A stretch of DNA of 64,000 nt. It comes from Chloroflexota bacterium (lineage in GTDB: Bacteria; Chloroflexota; Limnocylindria; Limnocylindrales; CSP1-4). Both the position numbers and the translations under genes were made by a program. Shown in pieces: positions 8,013 to 16,133 of the stretch. The number at the start of each line of letters is the position of its first letter. Position 1 is the first letter of the stretch. The stretch lies in the NCBI GenBank assembly GCA_005883615.1, contig VBEC01000018.1:167473-231472 (forward strand). The letters run 5' to 3'. Under the pieces are notes generated by a model. The model was not told the DNA's origin, did no database searches, and worked only from the letters and a program-made list of their open reading frames with translations.

Positions 8013-9278
8013 ATGACGACCGAGCACGTCGCTGCCGCGATCAATGCCTGGGAGGTTGCGCAGCGACAGTTCGACCTGGCCGCCGACAGGCTCAACCTGG
8101 ACCCCGGCCTGCGCCGAGTTCTGCGCGAGCCACGGCGCGAGCTGACCGTGCATTTCCCGGTCAAGATGGACGACGGGTCGGTGCAGGTGTTCACCGGTTA
8201 TCGCGTCCAGCACAACCTCGGTCGGGGACCGGCCAAGGGCGGCATCCGCTATCACCAGGATGTGACCCTCGACGAGGTCAAGGCCCTCGCCATGTGGATG
8301 ACCTGGAAATGCGCCGTCGTGGGGATCCCGTACGGCGGAGGCAAGGGCGGCGTGGTCGTCGATCCCAAGAAGCTCTCGGCCAAGGAGGTCGAGGCCCTCA
8401 CCCGCCGGTTCACCACCGAGATCGAGGTCCTGATCGGTCCTGAGCGCGACATTCCGGCTCCCGATGTGAACACCAATGCCCAGGTCATGGCCTGGATGAT
8501 GGATACCTACTCGATGCACCAGGGCTACACGGTGCCCGGGGTGGTCACCGGCAAGCCCATCAGCCTTGGCGGCTCCGAAGGCCGCACCGAGGCCACCGCG
8601 CGAGGTACGGTCTTCTGCGTCGTCGAGGCGGCGAATCACCTCGGCATCGACCTGCGCCGGGCGACCGTCGCGATCCAGGGCTTCGGGAACGCCGGATCGA
8701 TCGCCGCGAAGCTGATGCGCCAGGAGGGCTCCACGGTCTTGGCCGTGTCGGACTCGACCGGCGGCATCCACAACTCCAACGGCATCGACATCGACCGGGT
8801 GATCGCCTGGAAGAAGGAGCACGCCACGGTCCAGGGCTTCCCAGGCTCGATTGACATCAGCAACTCGCAGGTCCTCGAGATCGAGTGCGACGTGCTGATC
8901 CCGGCGGCGCTGGAGAACCAGATCACGGCTCGCAACGCCAGCCGAATCCGCGCCAAGATCGTCGCCGAGGCGGCCAATGGCCCGACGACGCCTGACGCGG
9001 ACGAGGAGCTTTTCCGCCGGGGCGTGTTCATGATCCCGGACATCCTCTGCAACGCCGGCGGCGTGACGGTCAGCTACTTCGAGTGGGTGCAGGATCTCAA
9101 TCGCGACCACTGGAGCGAGTCGATCGTCAACGCCAAGCTCAAGGACATCATGGTTCGCGCCTTTGGTGAGACCCTCGCCATCTCGAGGCGCGAGGAGTGC
9201 GACATGCGCACCGCCGCCTACCTGCTCGCCGTCGAGCGGGTCGCCAACGCGACGTCGATGCGCGGGTTGTACCCGTAG
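8013..9278 (+). CDS. gdhA: Glu/Leu/Phe/Val dehydrogenase (glutamate dehydrogenase)
   Basis: 421 residues, the hexameric (small) GDH class. Substrate-binding and catalytic features are present: GPAKGGIRYH (Lys75), WMTWKCAVVGIPYGGGKGGV with Lys111 in the catalytic GGGKGG motif, and DVNTNAQVMAWMMDTYS near residue 155. The Rossmann motif is IQGFGNAGSIAAKL near 226. It interconverts glutamate with 2-oxoglutarate and ammonia. Coenzyme preference is not certain. The ATG at 8013 has a Shine-Dalgarno GCGGAGGAA about 8 nt upstream; the Arg/Pro-rich frame further upstream is leader, not protein. Confidence 0.92.
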   Translation: MTTEHVAAAINAWEVAQRQFDLAADRLNLDPGLRRVLREPRRELTVHFPVKMDDGSVQVFTGYRVQHNLGRGPAKGGIRYHQDVTLDEVKALAMWMTWKCAVVGIPYGGGKGGVVVDPKKLSAKEVEALTRRFTTEIEVLIGPERDIPAPDVNTNAQVMAWMMDTYSMHQGYTVPGVVTGKPISLGGSEGRTEATARGTVFCVVEAANHLGIDLRRATVAIQGFGNAGSIAAKLMRQEGSTVLAVSDSTGGIHNSNGIDIDRVIAWKKEHATVQGFPGSIDISNSQVLEIECDVLIPAALENQITARNASRIRAKIVAEAANGPTTPDADEELFRRGVFMIPDILCNAGGVTVSYFEWVQDLNRDHWSESIVNAKLKDIMVRAFGETLAISRREECDMRTAAYLLAVERVANATSMRGLYP

Positions 9279-9549
9279 TCCGACCGCCAGCAGGCGGACG
9301 AACGGTTCGCCGACGGGTCAGCGAGGGCCGTTGACCCGGGTCTGCATGACATACGAACACCAGGTGGTCGTTCCCCGGCCCGAAGCGCTGCTTCGCGCCC
9401 AGCCTTCCGGGCTGCAGCCAAGACTTCTGCCGAGCCGAACGTCGCGCGGGAGAAATCGACCCACGCCTCAACGACAAGCCTGGCGCACGCGCGTCAAAGG
9501 GTCGCCGGGCGTGCCTCGCCGGGCTCCCGGTGGGGCCGAACCCCGGTGC

Positions 9550-9555
9550 TACCAT
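9550..9555 (+). promoter_or_regulatory. putative -10 element for leaderless hypothetical gene
   Basis: TACCAT lies 7 nt before ATG 9563. The 270 bp between gdhA and here otherwise shows only a TTGACC at 9331 without a well-spaced -10, and no recognisable RNA gene. Confidence 0.4.
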
Positions 9556-9562
9556 CCGGCCC

Positions 9563-10168
9563 ATGCTCGATCACGAAGAGAAGTTCCTGTTCAAGGAGGA
9601 GATCCTCCATCTGGCCAACGCGCTGGGCGAGCCCGCGGCCCTGGACAACGTCGAGGATCTCCTGGCCGACGTGATCACCAATCCACGCTTCGATTCGGAG
9701 GTCTTCACCCTCGAGCGCAGCCTCCAGGTCATGCTCGGGCCACGCGCCGGAACGACACTGGTCGGGCTTCTGACGGTGGCTCCGGAGGTGTTCGACGAGG
9801 TCGCCGAGGTTCGTATCGCACCCGAGGTTCATGAGCGGCTCGTTGCCTGGCGGGCGCGCTTCGGGCTGGCCATCGACAACGCCCTGAACTTCCTGAACAA
9901 CCCCGACGGCATCCAGGGCCACAACTTCGCGACCCAGATCGCCCACGTGGAGGAACGCCGCGTCCTCCAAGGCCGGCTGACGCTCGTCCGCTACAACAAC
10001 GAGCCGCAGTTCTTCGTGGCCGACGCGAGCGTGTTCATGGGCCTGGTCGTCGACGTCATGGAACGCCTTGGGCCCTACCTGGAGCCCGACGCCGTCGACT
10101 CGGAGACGATCTCCAGGCTGCGCGACGCCGTCCAGCTGATCGAGCGAAAGACGACCGCGCGCAGCTAG
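9563..10168 (+). CDS. conserved-looking hypothetical protein
   Basis: 201 residues from ATG 9563; an in-frame GTG at 9530 would add 11 residues. Soluble and acidic, with no signal or membrane segment. It begins with a helical region (HEEKFLFKEEILHLANALGEPAALDNVEDLLADVI), then alternating beta/alpha segments including VLQGRLTLVRYNNEPQFFVADASVFMG near 143-170. I do not recognise the family. It precedes the P-loop/DRTGG gene by 26 nt in the same direction, so the two are probably transcribed together and may share a function. Confidence 0.65.
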   Translation: MLDHEEKFLFKEEILHLANALGEPAALDNVEDLLADVITNPRFDSEVFTLERSLQVMLGPRAGTTLVGLLTVAPEVFDEVAEVRIAPEVHERLVAWRARFGLAIDNALNFLNNPDGIQGHNFATQIAHVEERRVLQGRLTLVRYNNEPQFFVADASVFMGLVVDVMERLGPYLEPDAVDSETISRLRDAVQLIERKTTARS

Positions 10169-10194
10169 TTCCTGCTCAGCCAGACGTCCGCCCG

Positions 10195-11304
10195 ATGGCA
10201 TCGATGAGTCATCTGTATCTCGCCGCGACCGGCCAGAACCGCGGAAAGACGACGGTCGCGGTCGGGTTGGTGGACGGCTTCCTCTCGCGCGGCCTGTCGA
10301 CGGGATTCATCAAGCCCGTCGGCCAGCGAACGGTCATCGAGCACGGCGTCGCGGCCGATGAGGACGCAGTCCTTATGAAGAGCGTCTTCGACCTGCCCGA
10401 GCCACTCTCCCTCATGAGTCCGGTTCACATACCGCGGGGCTTCACCAAGGCGTACATCGCCGGCGACGTCGTCGAGGACCTGGCGGCTCGCGTCCGCACG
10501 GCATTCGAGCGGCTTACCGCGGAACGTCAAATCGTGCTCGTGGAGGGGACAGGCCACGCCGGAGTCGGTGCCGTGATCGGCCTGTCGAACGCCGTGGTCG
10601 CAGCGATGCTCGGCACGCCGGCCGTCATCGTGTCCGAGGGTGGAGTCGGCCGACCGATCGACGAGATCGTGCTGAATGCCGCCCTGTTCGCCGCCCACGG
10701 TGTCGCGGTTGCCGGGGCGATCGTGAACAAGGTCCAGACCGACGCGCAGCCGGGCATCGCTCGGACACTGGAGCGAGGGCTTGCCCGGCACGGCATAGCG
10801 CTGCTGGGCATCCTGCCCTACCGCCCGATCCTGTCCAACCCGACGCTCGGGATGATCCTGGAGGGAGTCCACGGCGAAAGAATCCATCCCGGTCCCGATC
10901 TCGACCGCGTCATCGACAATGTGGCGATCGGGGCGATGGAGCCCGGCCACATGCTGCAGCGGATCGGTCCGGGCACGCTGGTCATCGTTCCGGGAGATCG
11001 ACAGGACGCCATCCTCGCCTTGACCGCGGCGCACATGGCGGGCAATGGCCAGGGCGTTGCGCTCGGGCTGGTGCTGACTGGGGGCTATCGGCCGCCACAC
11101 GGAGTCCTTGCCGAGATCCGCCGGGCAGACCTCTTCGCGACGCTCGTCCATGAAGACACTTATCCCGTGGCGTCGGAGATCCACGACCTCCTTGTCAAGA
11201 CGCACGCGGCGGACCTCGAGAAGGTCGCCACGATCAAGGCGCTGGTCGCCGAGCACCTCGACATCGATCGCATCCTGGAGGTGGCCGGTCCTTCCGTCGG
11301 GTGA
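10195..11304 (+). CDS. P-loop (BioD/CobQ-like) plus DRTGG-domain protein, Pta N-terminal-like
   Basis: 369 residues; ATG at 10195 with a second in-frame ATG at 10204. Residues 5-30 read HLYLAATGQNRGKTTVAVGLVDGF, a Walker A like that of dethiobiotin synthetase/CobQ enzymes. VLVEGTGHAGVGAVIGLSNAVVAAMLGTPAVIVSEGG near 118-155 is the matching Walker B/switch region. Residues about 215-350 resemble a DRTGG domain, the arrangement found at the N-terminus of long phosphotransacetylases and in stand-alone ATPases. No acyltransferase domain follows. It is convergent with panC. A nucleotide-binding regulatory role is inferred; an enzymatic function is not shown. Confidence 0.7.
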   Translation: MASMSHLYLAATGQNRGKTTVAVGLVDGFLSRGLSTGFIKPVGQRTVIEHGVAADEDAVLMKSVFDLPEPLSLMSPVHIPRGFTKAYIAGDVVEDLAARVRTAFERLTAERQIVLVEGTGHAGVGAVIGLSNAVVAAMLGTPAVIVSEGGVGRPIDEIVLNAALFAAHGVAVAGAIVNKVQTDAQPGIARTLERGLARHGIALLGILPYRPILSNPTLGMILEGVHGERIHPGPDLDRVIDNVAIGAMEPGHMLQRIGPGTLVIVPGDRQDAILALTAAHMAGNGQGVALGLVLTGGYRPPHGVLAEIRRADLFATLVHEDTYPVASEIHDLLVKTHAADLEKVATIKALVAEHLDIDRILEVAGPSVG

Positions 11305-11331
11305 GCGGGTTGGGCGTTCCGGGCGGCCGGT

Positions 11332-12186
11332 TCATGGCAGCGGCTCGTTGTCGATGAGCCGGGTGGACCCGAAGCGCACCGCGAGCGAGAGCAGTGCCGC
11401 CCCGTCAACCCGGGCCAACTCCCGCAGCGTCTGACCGTCTGCCACCGACGTGTACTCCACCTTTGCCAGCGGTTCAAGCGCCAGCTCGTCGCTCATGACC
11501 TGTCGAAGGGTCTTGGCCGATCGCTCGCCCGCCGCCCAGCGCGACCGGGCCGCGAGCAGCGCGCGATGCAGGATGGGCGCCGCCTCCCGTTCCGCGGCAG
11601 ACAGGTGGACATTGCGCGACGAAAGGGCGAGGCCGTCTGCCTCGCGCACCGTCGGGCAGGCGATGACGTCGGTTGGCAATGCCAGGTCGATCGCCATGCG
11701 CCGGACGACCATGACCTGCTGGGCGTCCTTCTGCCCGAAGTACGCCCGATCGGCGCCCACCAGCGCGAACAGGATGGCGACGACCGTCGCGACGCCTTCG
11801 AAGTGCCCGGGCCGCGCGGCCCCCTCGAGCGGCTGGCCGACGGCGCCAATTGACACCGTCGTGTCGAAGCCCGGCGGGTAGACCTCGTCCACGGGCGGTG
11901 CGAAGACGAGGTCGACGGCCTCCTCGGCGCAGATGGCAAGGTCGCGGCCCTCGCTGCGGGGGTATCTGGCGAGGTCCTCCGGGCTGTTGAACTGGCGCGG
12001 GTTGACGAAGATGGTGACGACGGTCGTGGCATTTTCCGAGCGCGCCCGCTGGATCAGCGAGCGGTGACCTTCGTGAAGCCAGCCCATGGTGGGCACCAGC
12101 CCGATCGGGCGCGGCGCGGCAGCCAGGGCCCGGCGCAGCTCTCCCCGGGTGCGGACGACCTCGAGCTGCACCTCGGAGGTCGCCAC
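11332..12186 (-). CDS. panC: pantothenate synthetase
   Basis: 284 residues, standard length. It joins pantoate and beta-alanine with ATP to give pantothenate. PTMGWLHEGHRSLIQRAR near residue 31 is the HxGH nucleotide-binding motif. FVNPRQFNSPEDLARYPR near 61, GVATVVAILFALVGADRAYFGQKDAQQ near 129-155 and SSRNVHLSAAER (KMSKS-equivalent SSRN) near 189 are all intact. GTG start at 12186, 16 nt after panB. Last gene of the coaX-coaBC-panB-panC operon; panD (aspartate decarboxylase) is not in the window. Confidence 0.95.
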   Translation of the reverse strand: MATSEVQLEVVRTRGELRRALAAAPRPIGLVPTMGWLHEGHRSLIQRARSENATTVVTIFVNPRQFNSPEDLARYPRSEGRDLAICAEEAVDLVFAPPVDEVYPPGFDTTVSIGAVGQPLEGAARPGHFEGVATVVAILFALVGADRAYFGQKDAQQVMVVRRMAIDLALPTDVIACPTVREADGLALSSRNVHLSAAEREAAPILHRALLAARSRWAAGERSAKTLRQVMSDELALEPLAKVEYTSVADGQTLRELARVDGAALLSLAVRFGSTRLIDNEPLP

Positions 12187-12202
12187 GGGCGGGGTGCCGA
12201 CC

Positions 12203-13126
12203 CTAGAGATCGCGGTCGAGCGGAATGCCCGCGCTCCCGGCGGTCCCCAGGACGCCTTCCGAACGGTCCAGCGCGGACCGACCGAGCACCTCGTCGAGGA
12301 CGGTCTGATCCATCTGCGAGGACTCCTCGGTCCCGGGGAAGGTCCCTGCCGTCACGTCGGCTGCGAACTTTTGGGCCGCCTCGAGGATGGTTTCGCGCAG
12401 GTGAGCATACGGCCGCGCATGTCGCGGGATGAAAGAGCCGAGTCCCAGCAGGTCAGTCACGACCTGGACCTGTCCGCTGCAACCGGGTCCGGCCCCGATC
12501 CCGATGGTCGGGATGCGCAAGCGCTCGGTGATCGCAGCGGCCAGCTGGGCGGGGATCAGCTCGAGGACCATCGAAAACGCACCAGCCTCCTGGACCGCGA
12601 GCGCGTCGGCGATGACGCTTCGGGCGCGGTCGGCGGTCTTGCCCTGGACGCGGACCTTGCCGCCCATCGCGTATTTGGCCTGCGGCGTCCAGCCGATGTG
12701 GCCCTGGACCGGAATGCCCGCCCGGACGAGGGCCTCGATGACCCGCGCGGTGCGCACGCCGCCTTCGACCTTGACGGCCTGGGCACCGGCCTCGCGCAGG
12801 AAGCGCCCCGCGCTGTCGAGCGCCTCGTCGACCGTGGCGTACGACATGAACGGCATGTCGCCGATGACGAGCGACCGCCCCGCGCCTCGAACCACGGCCC
12901 TTGTGTGGTGGAGCATGTCCTCCATGGACACGCGCACGGTCGACTCGTAGCCGAGCATGACCTCGCCGACCGAATCGCCCACGAGGATCAAGGGGATGCC
13001 AGCCTCGTCGAGAAGCCGGGCGGTGGGAAAGTCGTACGCCGTCAGCATCGGAATCGGCGTCCCGTCGCCGTGCATTCGGGCGATGTCGGCGACGGTCAAG
13101 CGCTGGTTCTCGGCGGTGGCGCTCAT
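12203..13126 (-). CDS. panB: 3-methyl-2-oxobutanoate hydroxymethyltransferase
   Basis: 307 residues. It adds a hydroxymethyl group from 5,10-methylene-THF to 2-oxoisovalerate, the first committed pantothenate step. LTAYDFPTARLLDEAGIPLILVGDSVGEVMLGYEST near residues 24-60 and the VKVEGG and HIGWTPQ segments match the family. The metal-binding Asp and catalytic Glu regions are present. The C-terminus is about 35 residues longer than usual (DQTVLDEVLGRSALDRSEG...). ATG at 13126 overlaps the coaBC stop by 4 nt. Confidence 0.95.
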   Translation of the reverse strand: MSATAENQRLTVADIARMHGDGTPIPMLTAYDFPTARLLDEAGIPLILVGDSVGEVMLGYESTVRVSMEDMLHHTRAVVRGAGRSLVIGDMPFMSYATVDEALDSAGRFLREAGAQAVKVEGGVRTARVIEALVRAGIPVQGHIGWTPQAKYAMGGKVRVQGKTADRARSVIADALAVQEAGAFSMVLELIPAQLAAAITERLRIPTIGIGAGPGCSGQVQVVTDLLGLGSFIPRHARPYAHLRETILEAAQKFAADVTAGTFPGTEESSQMDQTVLDEVLGRSALDRSEGVLGTAGSAGIPLDRDL

Positions 13127-14508
13127 GTGCGGCTCTCCTGCGTGAGAAGTCCAGTGTGAGCCGCGGCGTCCCGAGCGTCCAGCAGGCCGGCCACGAGGTC
13201 GAGCAGGCGGTCGGCCACCTCGCGCTTCGTGAGGAGTGGCCAGGACTCGGGCCGGCCATCGGCTCGATACACGGTTACCCGATTGGTGTCCGTGCCGAAT
13301 CCGGAGTCCGCCGCGCCAACGTCATTGGCGACGAGCAGGTCGAGGCCTTTGCGCTCCAGCTTCTCCGGCGCGCGCGCCAGCGAGCCGGTTTCTGCGGCGA
13401 AGCCGACGAGGACGGGTCGAGGCTCCAGGGGACGGCGGGTTTCGCGGCCATCGGCGTCCATCCCGCGTGCGATGCGACTGACCTCGGCGAGGATGTCGGG
13501 GGTCGGTTCGAGCTCCAGCGTGAGCGAGTCGGCTCGGGCGAGCTTGGTCTCCGCAGGGCGCGCCGGGCGGAAGTCGGACACCGCGGCGGCCATGACCAGC
13601 GCATCGAACCCAGCCTGCCCGGGCTGATCGGTGAGCGCCTCGAGCAGAGCGGCCCGCATCCGTCCCGCCGACTCGGCTGGGACGACTGCTGCCCGGACGC
13701 CCTCCGGCAGAGGCACCCTCACGTTCGCGACCACGAGCGTCACGCGGGCGCCACGATCCAGGGCGGCCTGCGCAACGGCTATCCCCATCTTTCCGGTCGA
13801 CCGGTTGGTGATGGATCGGACCGGGTCGATAGCCTCGGAGGTGCCGCCGGCCGTGATCACCAGATGCCTGCCCGTGAGGTCCGCCTCGCGCGGCATGATG
13901 GCCTCGGGAGGCCGGGCGGGCGCGTCAGGCGCGCGGACGGGGCCATCCCCGACCGCTGCCACGACGGCATCAACGATGGTCGGCAACGCCGCCAGGCGGC
14001 CCACTCCGGACCGACCAGACGCCAGCGCGCCGGTCTCCGGCGCGACGATTCGGTAGCCGAAGTCTTCGCGGAGCCGCCGCACGTTCGCAGTCGTGGCGGG
14101 ATGCGCGTACATCTCCCCGTCCATTGCGGGCGCGGCCACCACCGGCGCCGTCGTCGCCAGGCACGTGGCGGTCACCACGTCGCCGGCCAATCCGCTCGCC
14201 ATTGCCCCAAGCCAGTGCGCCGTTGCTGGCGCCACGACGACCGCGTCGGCCGTCTCGGCGACGACGATGTGACCGATGCGGCCATCGGGCAGGAGCGCCA
14301 GCACATCGCTTTCCGCCGGGTGCCGGGTCAGCGCCTCGAGCGTCAACGGCGCGACGAATCGAGTCGCGCTCGGCGACAGCAGGGCAACCACGTCGGCGCC
14401 CTCGGCCTGCAAAAGGCGGACCAGCTCGGGCGCCTTGTAGGCGGCGATTGAGCCCGTGACGCCGACGGCGATCAGGCGCCCCTCCAGGCGGCCCGGTTCG
14501 CGCCTCAC
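13123..14508 (-). CDS. coaBC: bifunctional phosphopantothenoylcysteine decarboxylase / phosphopantothenate-cysteine ligase
   Basis: 461 residues. The N-terminal flavoprotein decarboxylase (CoaC, about 1-190) begins GVTGSIAAYKAPELVRLLQ and has IGHIVVAETADAVVVAPATAHWLG with the active-site His. The conserved PxMNxxMW loop reads PAMDGEMYAHPAT, so the usual Asn is Asp; actinobacterial enzymes also vary here (PAMHxEMW). The C-terminal ligase (CoaB, about 215-461) has VITAGGTSEAIDPVRSITN, STGKMG and the late AND motif (LVANDVG). It makes 4'-phosphopantetheine from 4'-phosphopantothenate and cysteine. GTG 14508 overlaps coaX by GTGA. Confidence 0.93.
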   Translation of the reverse strand: MRREPGRLEGRLIAVGVTGSIAAYKAPELVRLLQAEGADVVALLSPSATRFVAPLTLEALTRHPAESDVLALLPDGRIGHIVVAETADAVVVAPATAHWLGAMASGLAGDVVTATCLATTAPVVAAPAMDGEMYAHPATTANVRRLREDFGYRIVAPETGALASGRSGVGRLAALPTIVDAVVAAVGDGPVRAPDAPARPPEAIMPREADLTGRHLVITAGGTSEAIDPVRSITNRSTGKMGIAVAQAALDRGARVTLVVANVRVPLPEGVRAAVVPAESAGRMRAALLEALTDQPGQAGFDALVMAAAVSDFRPARPAETKLARADSLTLELEPTPDILAEVSRIARGMDADGRETRRPLEPRPVLVGFAAETGSLARAPEKLERKGLDLLVANDVGAADSGFGTDTNRVTVYRADGRPESWPLLTKREVADRLLDLVAGLLDARDAAAHTGLLTQESRT

Positions 14509-15317
14509 CCGAGACCCATTCCGATCGGCTCGCCGCCGGTCACCTCGGCGTGGAAGATGGCCAGGCCGCGCAGCGTCAGCTCTGGGTCGATCGCGTCGAC
14601 GCCGTCGACGCCCCGAGCCCAGGGTGCCGCCGAGAGCCCGCCCGTCAGGATTGCGTGGACGGCCGAAGGCTCGATGCCTGCGGAGTCGGCCAGCTCCTGG
14701 CGGGTGCGAGCCAGCAGCCCGGATGCGAGCGCCTGATAGCCGAAGATCGTGCCCGATTGCATGGCAGTCACGGTGTCACGGCCGATGGCGCGGTCGGGGG
14801 AGCGCAGCTCGATACGCGGGAGCTTGGCCGTGTGCGCGGCGAGCGCCTCGAGCCCAAGCTCGAGGCCCGGCGCGATGGCGCCCCCGATGTAGGCACCGTC
14901 CGACGCGACGCAATCGAACGTCGTCGCGGTGCCGAAGTCGACGACGACGGCCGGCGTGCCGTACAGACGCGCGGCCGCGAGCGCGTTGACCAGCCGGTCC
15001 GCCCCGACTTCCGCGGGCCGTTCGACGCGAACGGGCAGCGGCACCGTCCCGGCAGAGGCGACCAGCAGCGGCACGCCCCGCCGACCGGCGATGGCCTCGA
15101 TCCCGGCGGTGAGGTCCGGGACGACCGAGGCACACGACAGGGCGGTGATCTCACCGAGGTTGCTCGCGTCGAGCCGGAGTAGACCGTCGAGCAGCAGCTC
15201 CAGCTCGTCGGCCGTGGCGAGGGGTTGCGTCGCGGCCCGCCTGGCGGCCAGCAGCGTGCCGCCCTGCACCAGGCCGGTCGTCACGTTCGTGTTGCCGATG
15301 TCCACGGCGAGCAACAT
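14505..15317 (-). CDS. coaX: type III pantothenate kinase
   Basis: 270 residues. MLLAVDIGNTNVTTGLV at the N-terminus is the ASKHA phosphate-1 motif (Asp6). RPAEVGADRLVNALAAARLYGTPAVVVDFGTATTFDCV near 98-135 carries the catalytic Asp and the second phosphate motif. GAIAPGLELGLEALAAHTAKLP near 147 is also diagnostic. This kinase phosphorylates pantothenate, is insensitive to CoA feedback and often needs a monovalent cation. First gene of the CoA operon. ATG 15317 lies 6 nt from a TATCAT hexamer, implying a leaderless transcript. Confidence 0.95.
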   Translation of the reverse strand: MLLAVDIGNTNVTTGLVQGGTLLAARRAATQPLATADELELLLDGLLRLDASNLGEITALSCASVVPDLTAGIEAIAGRRGVPLLVASAGTVPLPVRVERPAEVGADRLVNALAAARLYGTPAVVVDFGTATTFDCVASDGAYIGGAIAPGLELGLEALAAHTAKLPRIELRSPDRAIGRDTVTAMQSGTIFGYQALASGLLARTRQELADSAGIEPSAVHAILTGGLSAAPWARGVDGVDAIDPELTLRGLAIFHAEVTGGEPIGMGLG

Positions 15318-15323
15318 GGCGGG

Positions 15324-15329
15324 ATGATA
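15324..15329 (-). promoter_or_regulatory. putative -10 element for the coaX-coaBC-panB-panC operon
   Basis: TATCAT lies 6 nt before the coaX ATG; a 5' UTR of essentially zero length is implied. No clear -35. Confidence 0.45.
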
Positions 15330-15408
15330 CGCGGGGCGGAATCCGTGCCATCGCGGCGCCCTCGCTGCGGTACCATCCGCGCGTCGGGAACCGGCTGGAG
15401 AGGTGTCG

Positions 15409-15468
15409 GGACTCCTGGGCAGCCAGCCGCGTCAGCCCAGACTCCGTCGATCGGCCAGATAGGAGTCC
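15409..15468 (+). promoter_or_regulatory. possible ribosome-site-sequestering hairpin
   Basis: GGACTCCT (15409-15416) is the exact reverse complement of AGGAGTCC (15461-15468). The latter contains the AGGAG Shine-Dalgarno of the gene starting at GTG 15472. A TACCAT hexamer at 15371-15376 would give a leader of about 90 nt containing both arms. Pairing would hide the ribosome site, so translation could be conditional. Folding was not computed. Confidence 0.35.
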
Positions 15469-15471
15469 TGC

Positions 15472-16047
15472 GTGTCGTCCTTGCCGCCCGCAAAGTTCTT
15501 CGTCAACCGCGGCATCGTCGCTTCCCGGGCGGACATGGACCACCTGCTTCGCCCGCTGCTCAAGCAGACGGTCACGTACCGATACTTCCGCGGTCGCGAC
15601 ATGATCGCCCACGGCACCGGCTGGGTGGAGCGCATCGTCCTCGACCAACCAGACGTATCGAGCTACTTCACGCCCCTGTCCATCTGCGTGAACATCGACT
15701 CCTTCGAGCACCTCGAATTCGAGACCCGGCCGGACCAGTTCATCGTCTACGCACTGGTCCAGGGCGACGAGCGTGTCGTGATCGAGTTCGCGCCAACCGC
15801 AAACCGCGAGGACAATGCGGCGAGCGACCAACACCAGCTCGAATTCGACACGAGCGGTTTCGTCCAGATGGAGCTCCAGGGCCTGGACTCGGAGGATACG
15901 GGTACCACCGGGCCCGATCCAACCCGACACTCGAACGAGGACGGTGCGTCGAGAGATGGCCACGATCCCGACGAGGGTGGCCGGCCGGAGCACGAGGGCG
16001 GCCCGGCGCGCGGCGACGGCGGTTCAGCACGCGACTCGGCCGGCTGA
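15472..16047 (+). CDS. hypothetical protein with acidic low-complexity tail
   Basis: 191 residues from GTG 15472, with AGGAG four nucleotides or so upstream. Residues 1-125 look like a small beta-rich domain (KFFVNRGIVASRADMDHLLRPLLKQTVTYRYFRGRDMIAHGTGWVERIVLD... SICVNIDSFEHLEFETRPDQFIVYALVQGDERVVIEFAP). Residues 140-191 are Gly/Asp/Glu-rich and probably disordered (DGHDPDEGGRPEHEGG). No signal or membrane segment. The family is not recognised. It stands between the divergent CoA operon and the purine permease gene. Its leader could fold over its own ribosome site. Confidence 0.6.
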   Translation: MSSLPPAKFFVNRGIVASRADMDHLLRPLLKQTVTYRYFRGRDMIAHGTGWVERIVLDQPDVSSYFTPLSICVNIDSFEHLEFETRPDQFIVYALVQGDERVVIEFAPTANREDNAASDQHQLEFDTSGFVQMELQGLDSEDTGTTGPDPTRHSNEDGASRDGHDPDEGGRPEHEGGPARGDGGSARDSAG

Positions 16048-16133
16048 GCGCAGCCGTCGCACATTGGCACTGACGCGCCCGGCCCATCAGGGAGGGGCGC
16101 CGGCAGCGACACGGAGAGGAGGGTTCTCAGCAG

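Noticed and set aside
7212-9110. 632-codon minus-strand ORF opposite degV and gdhA
   Set aside because: Antisense shadow of two strongly supported genes; composition is Arg/Asp/His-rich with no recognisable motif.
16048-16133. Purine riboswitch before the NCS2 permease
   Set aside because: Only 86 nt and mostly the ribosome-binding region; conserved purine aptamer loops are absent.
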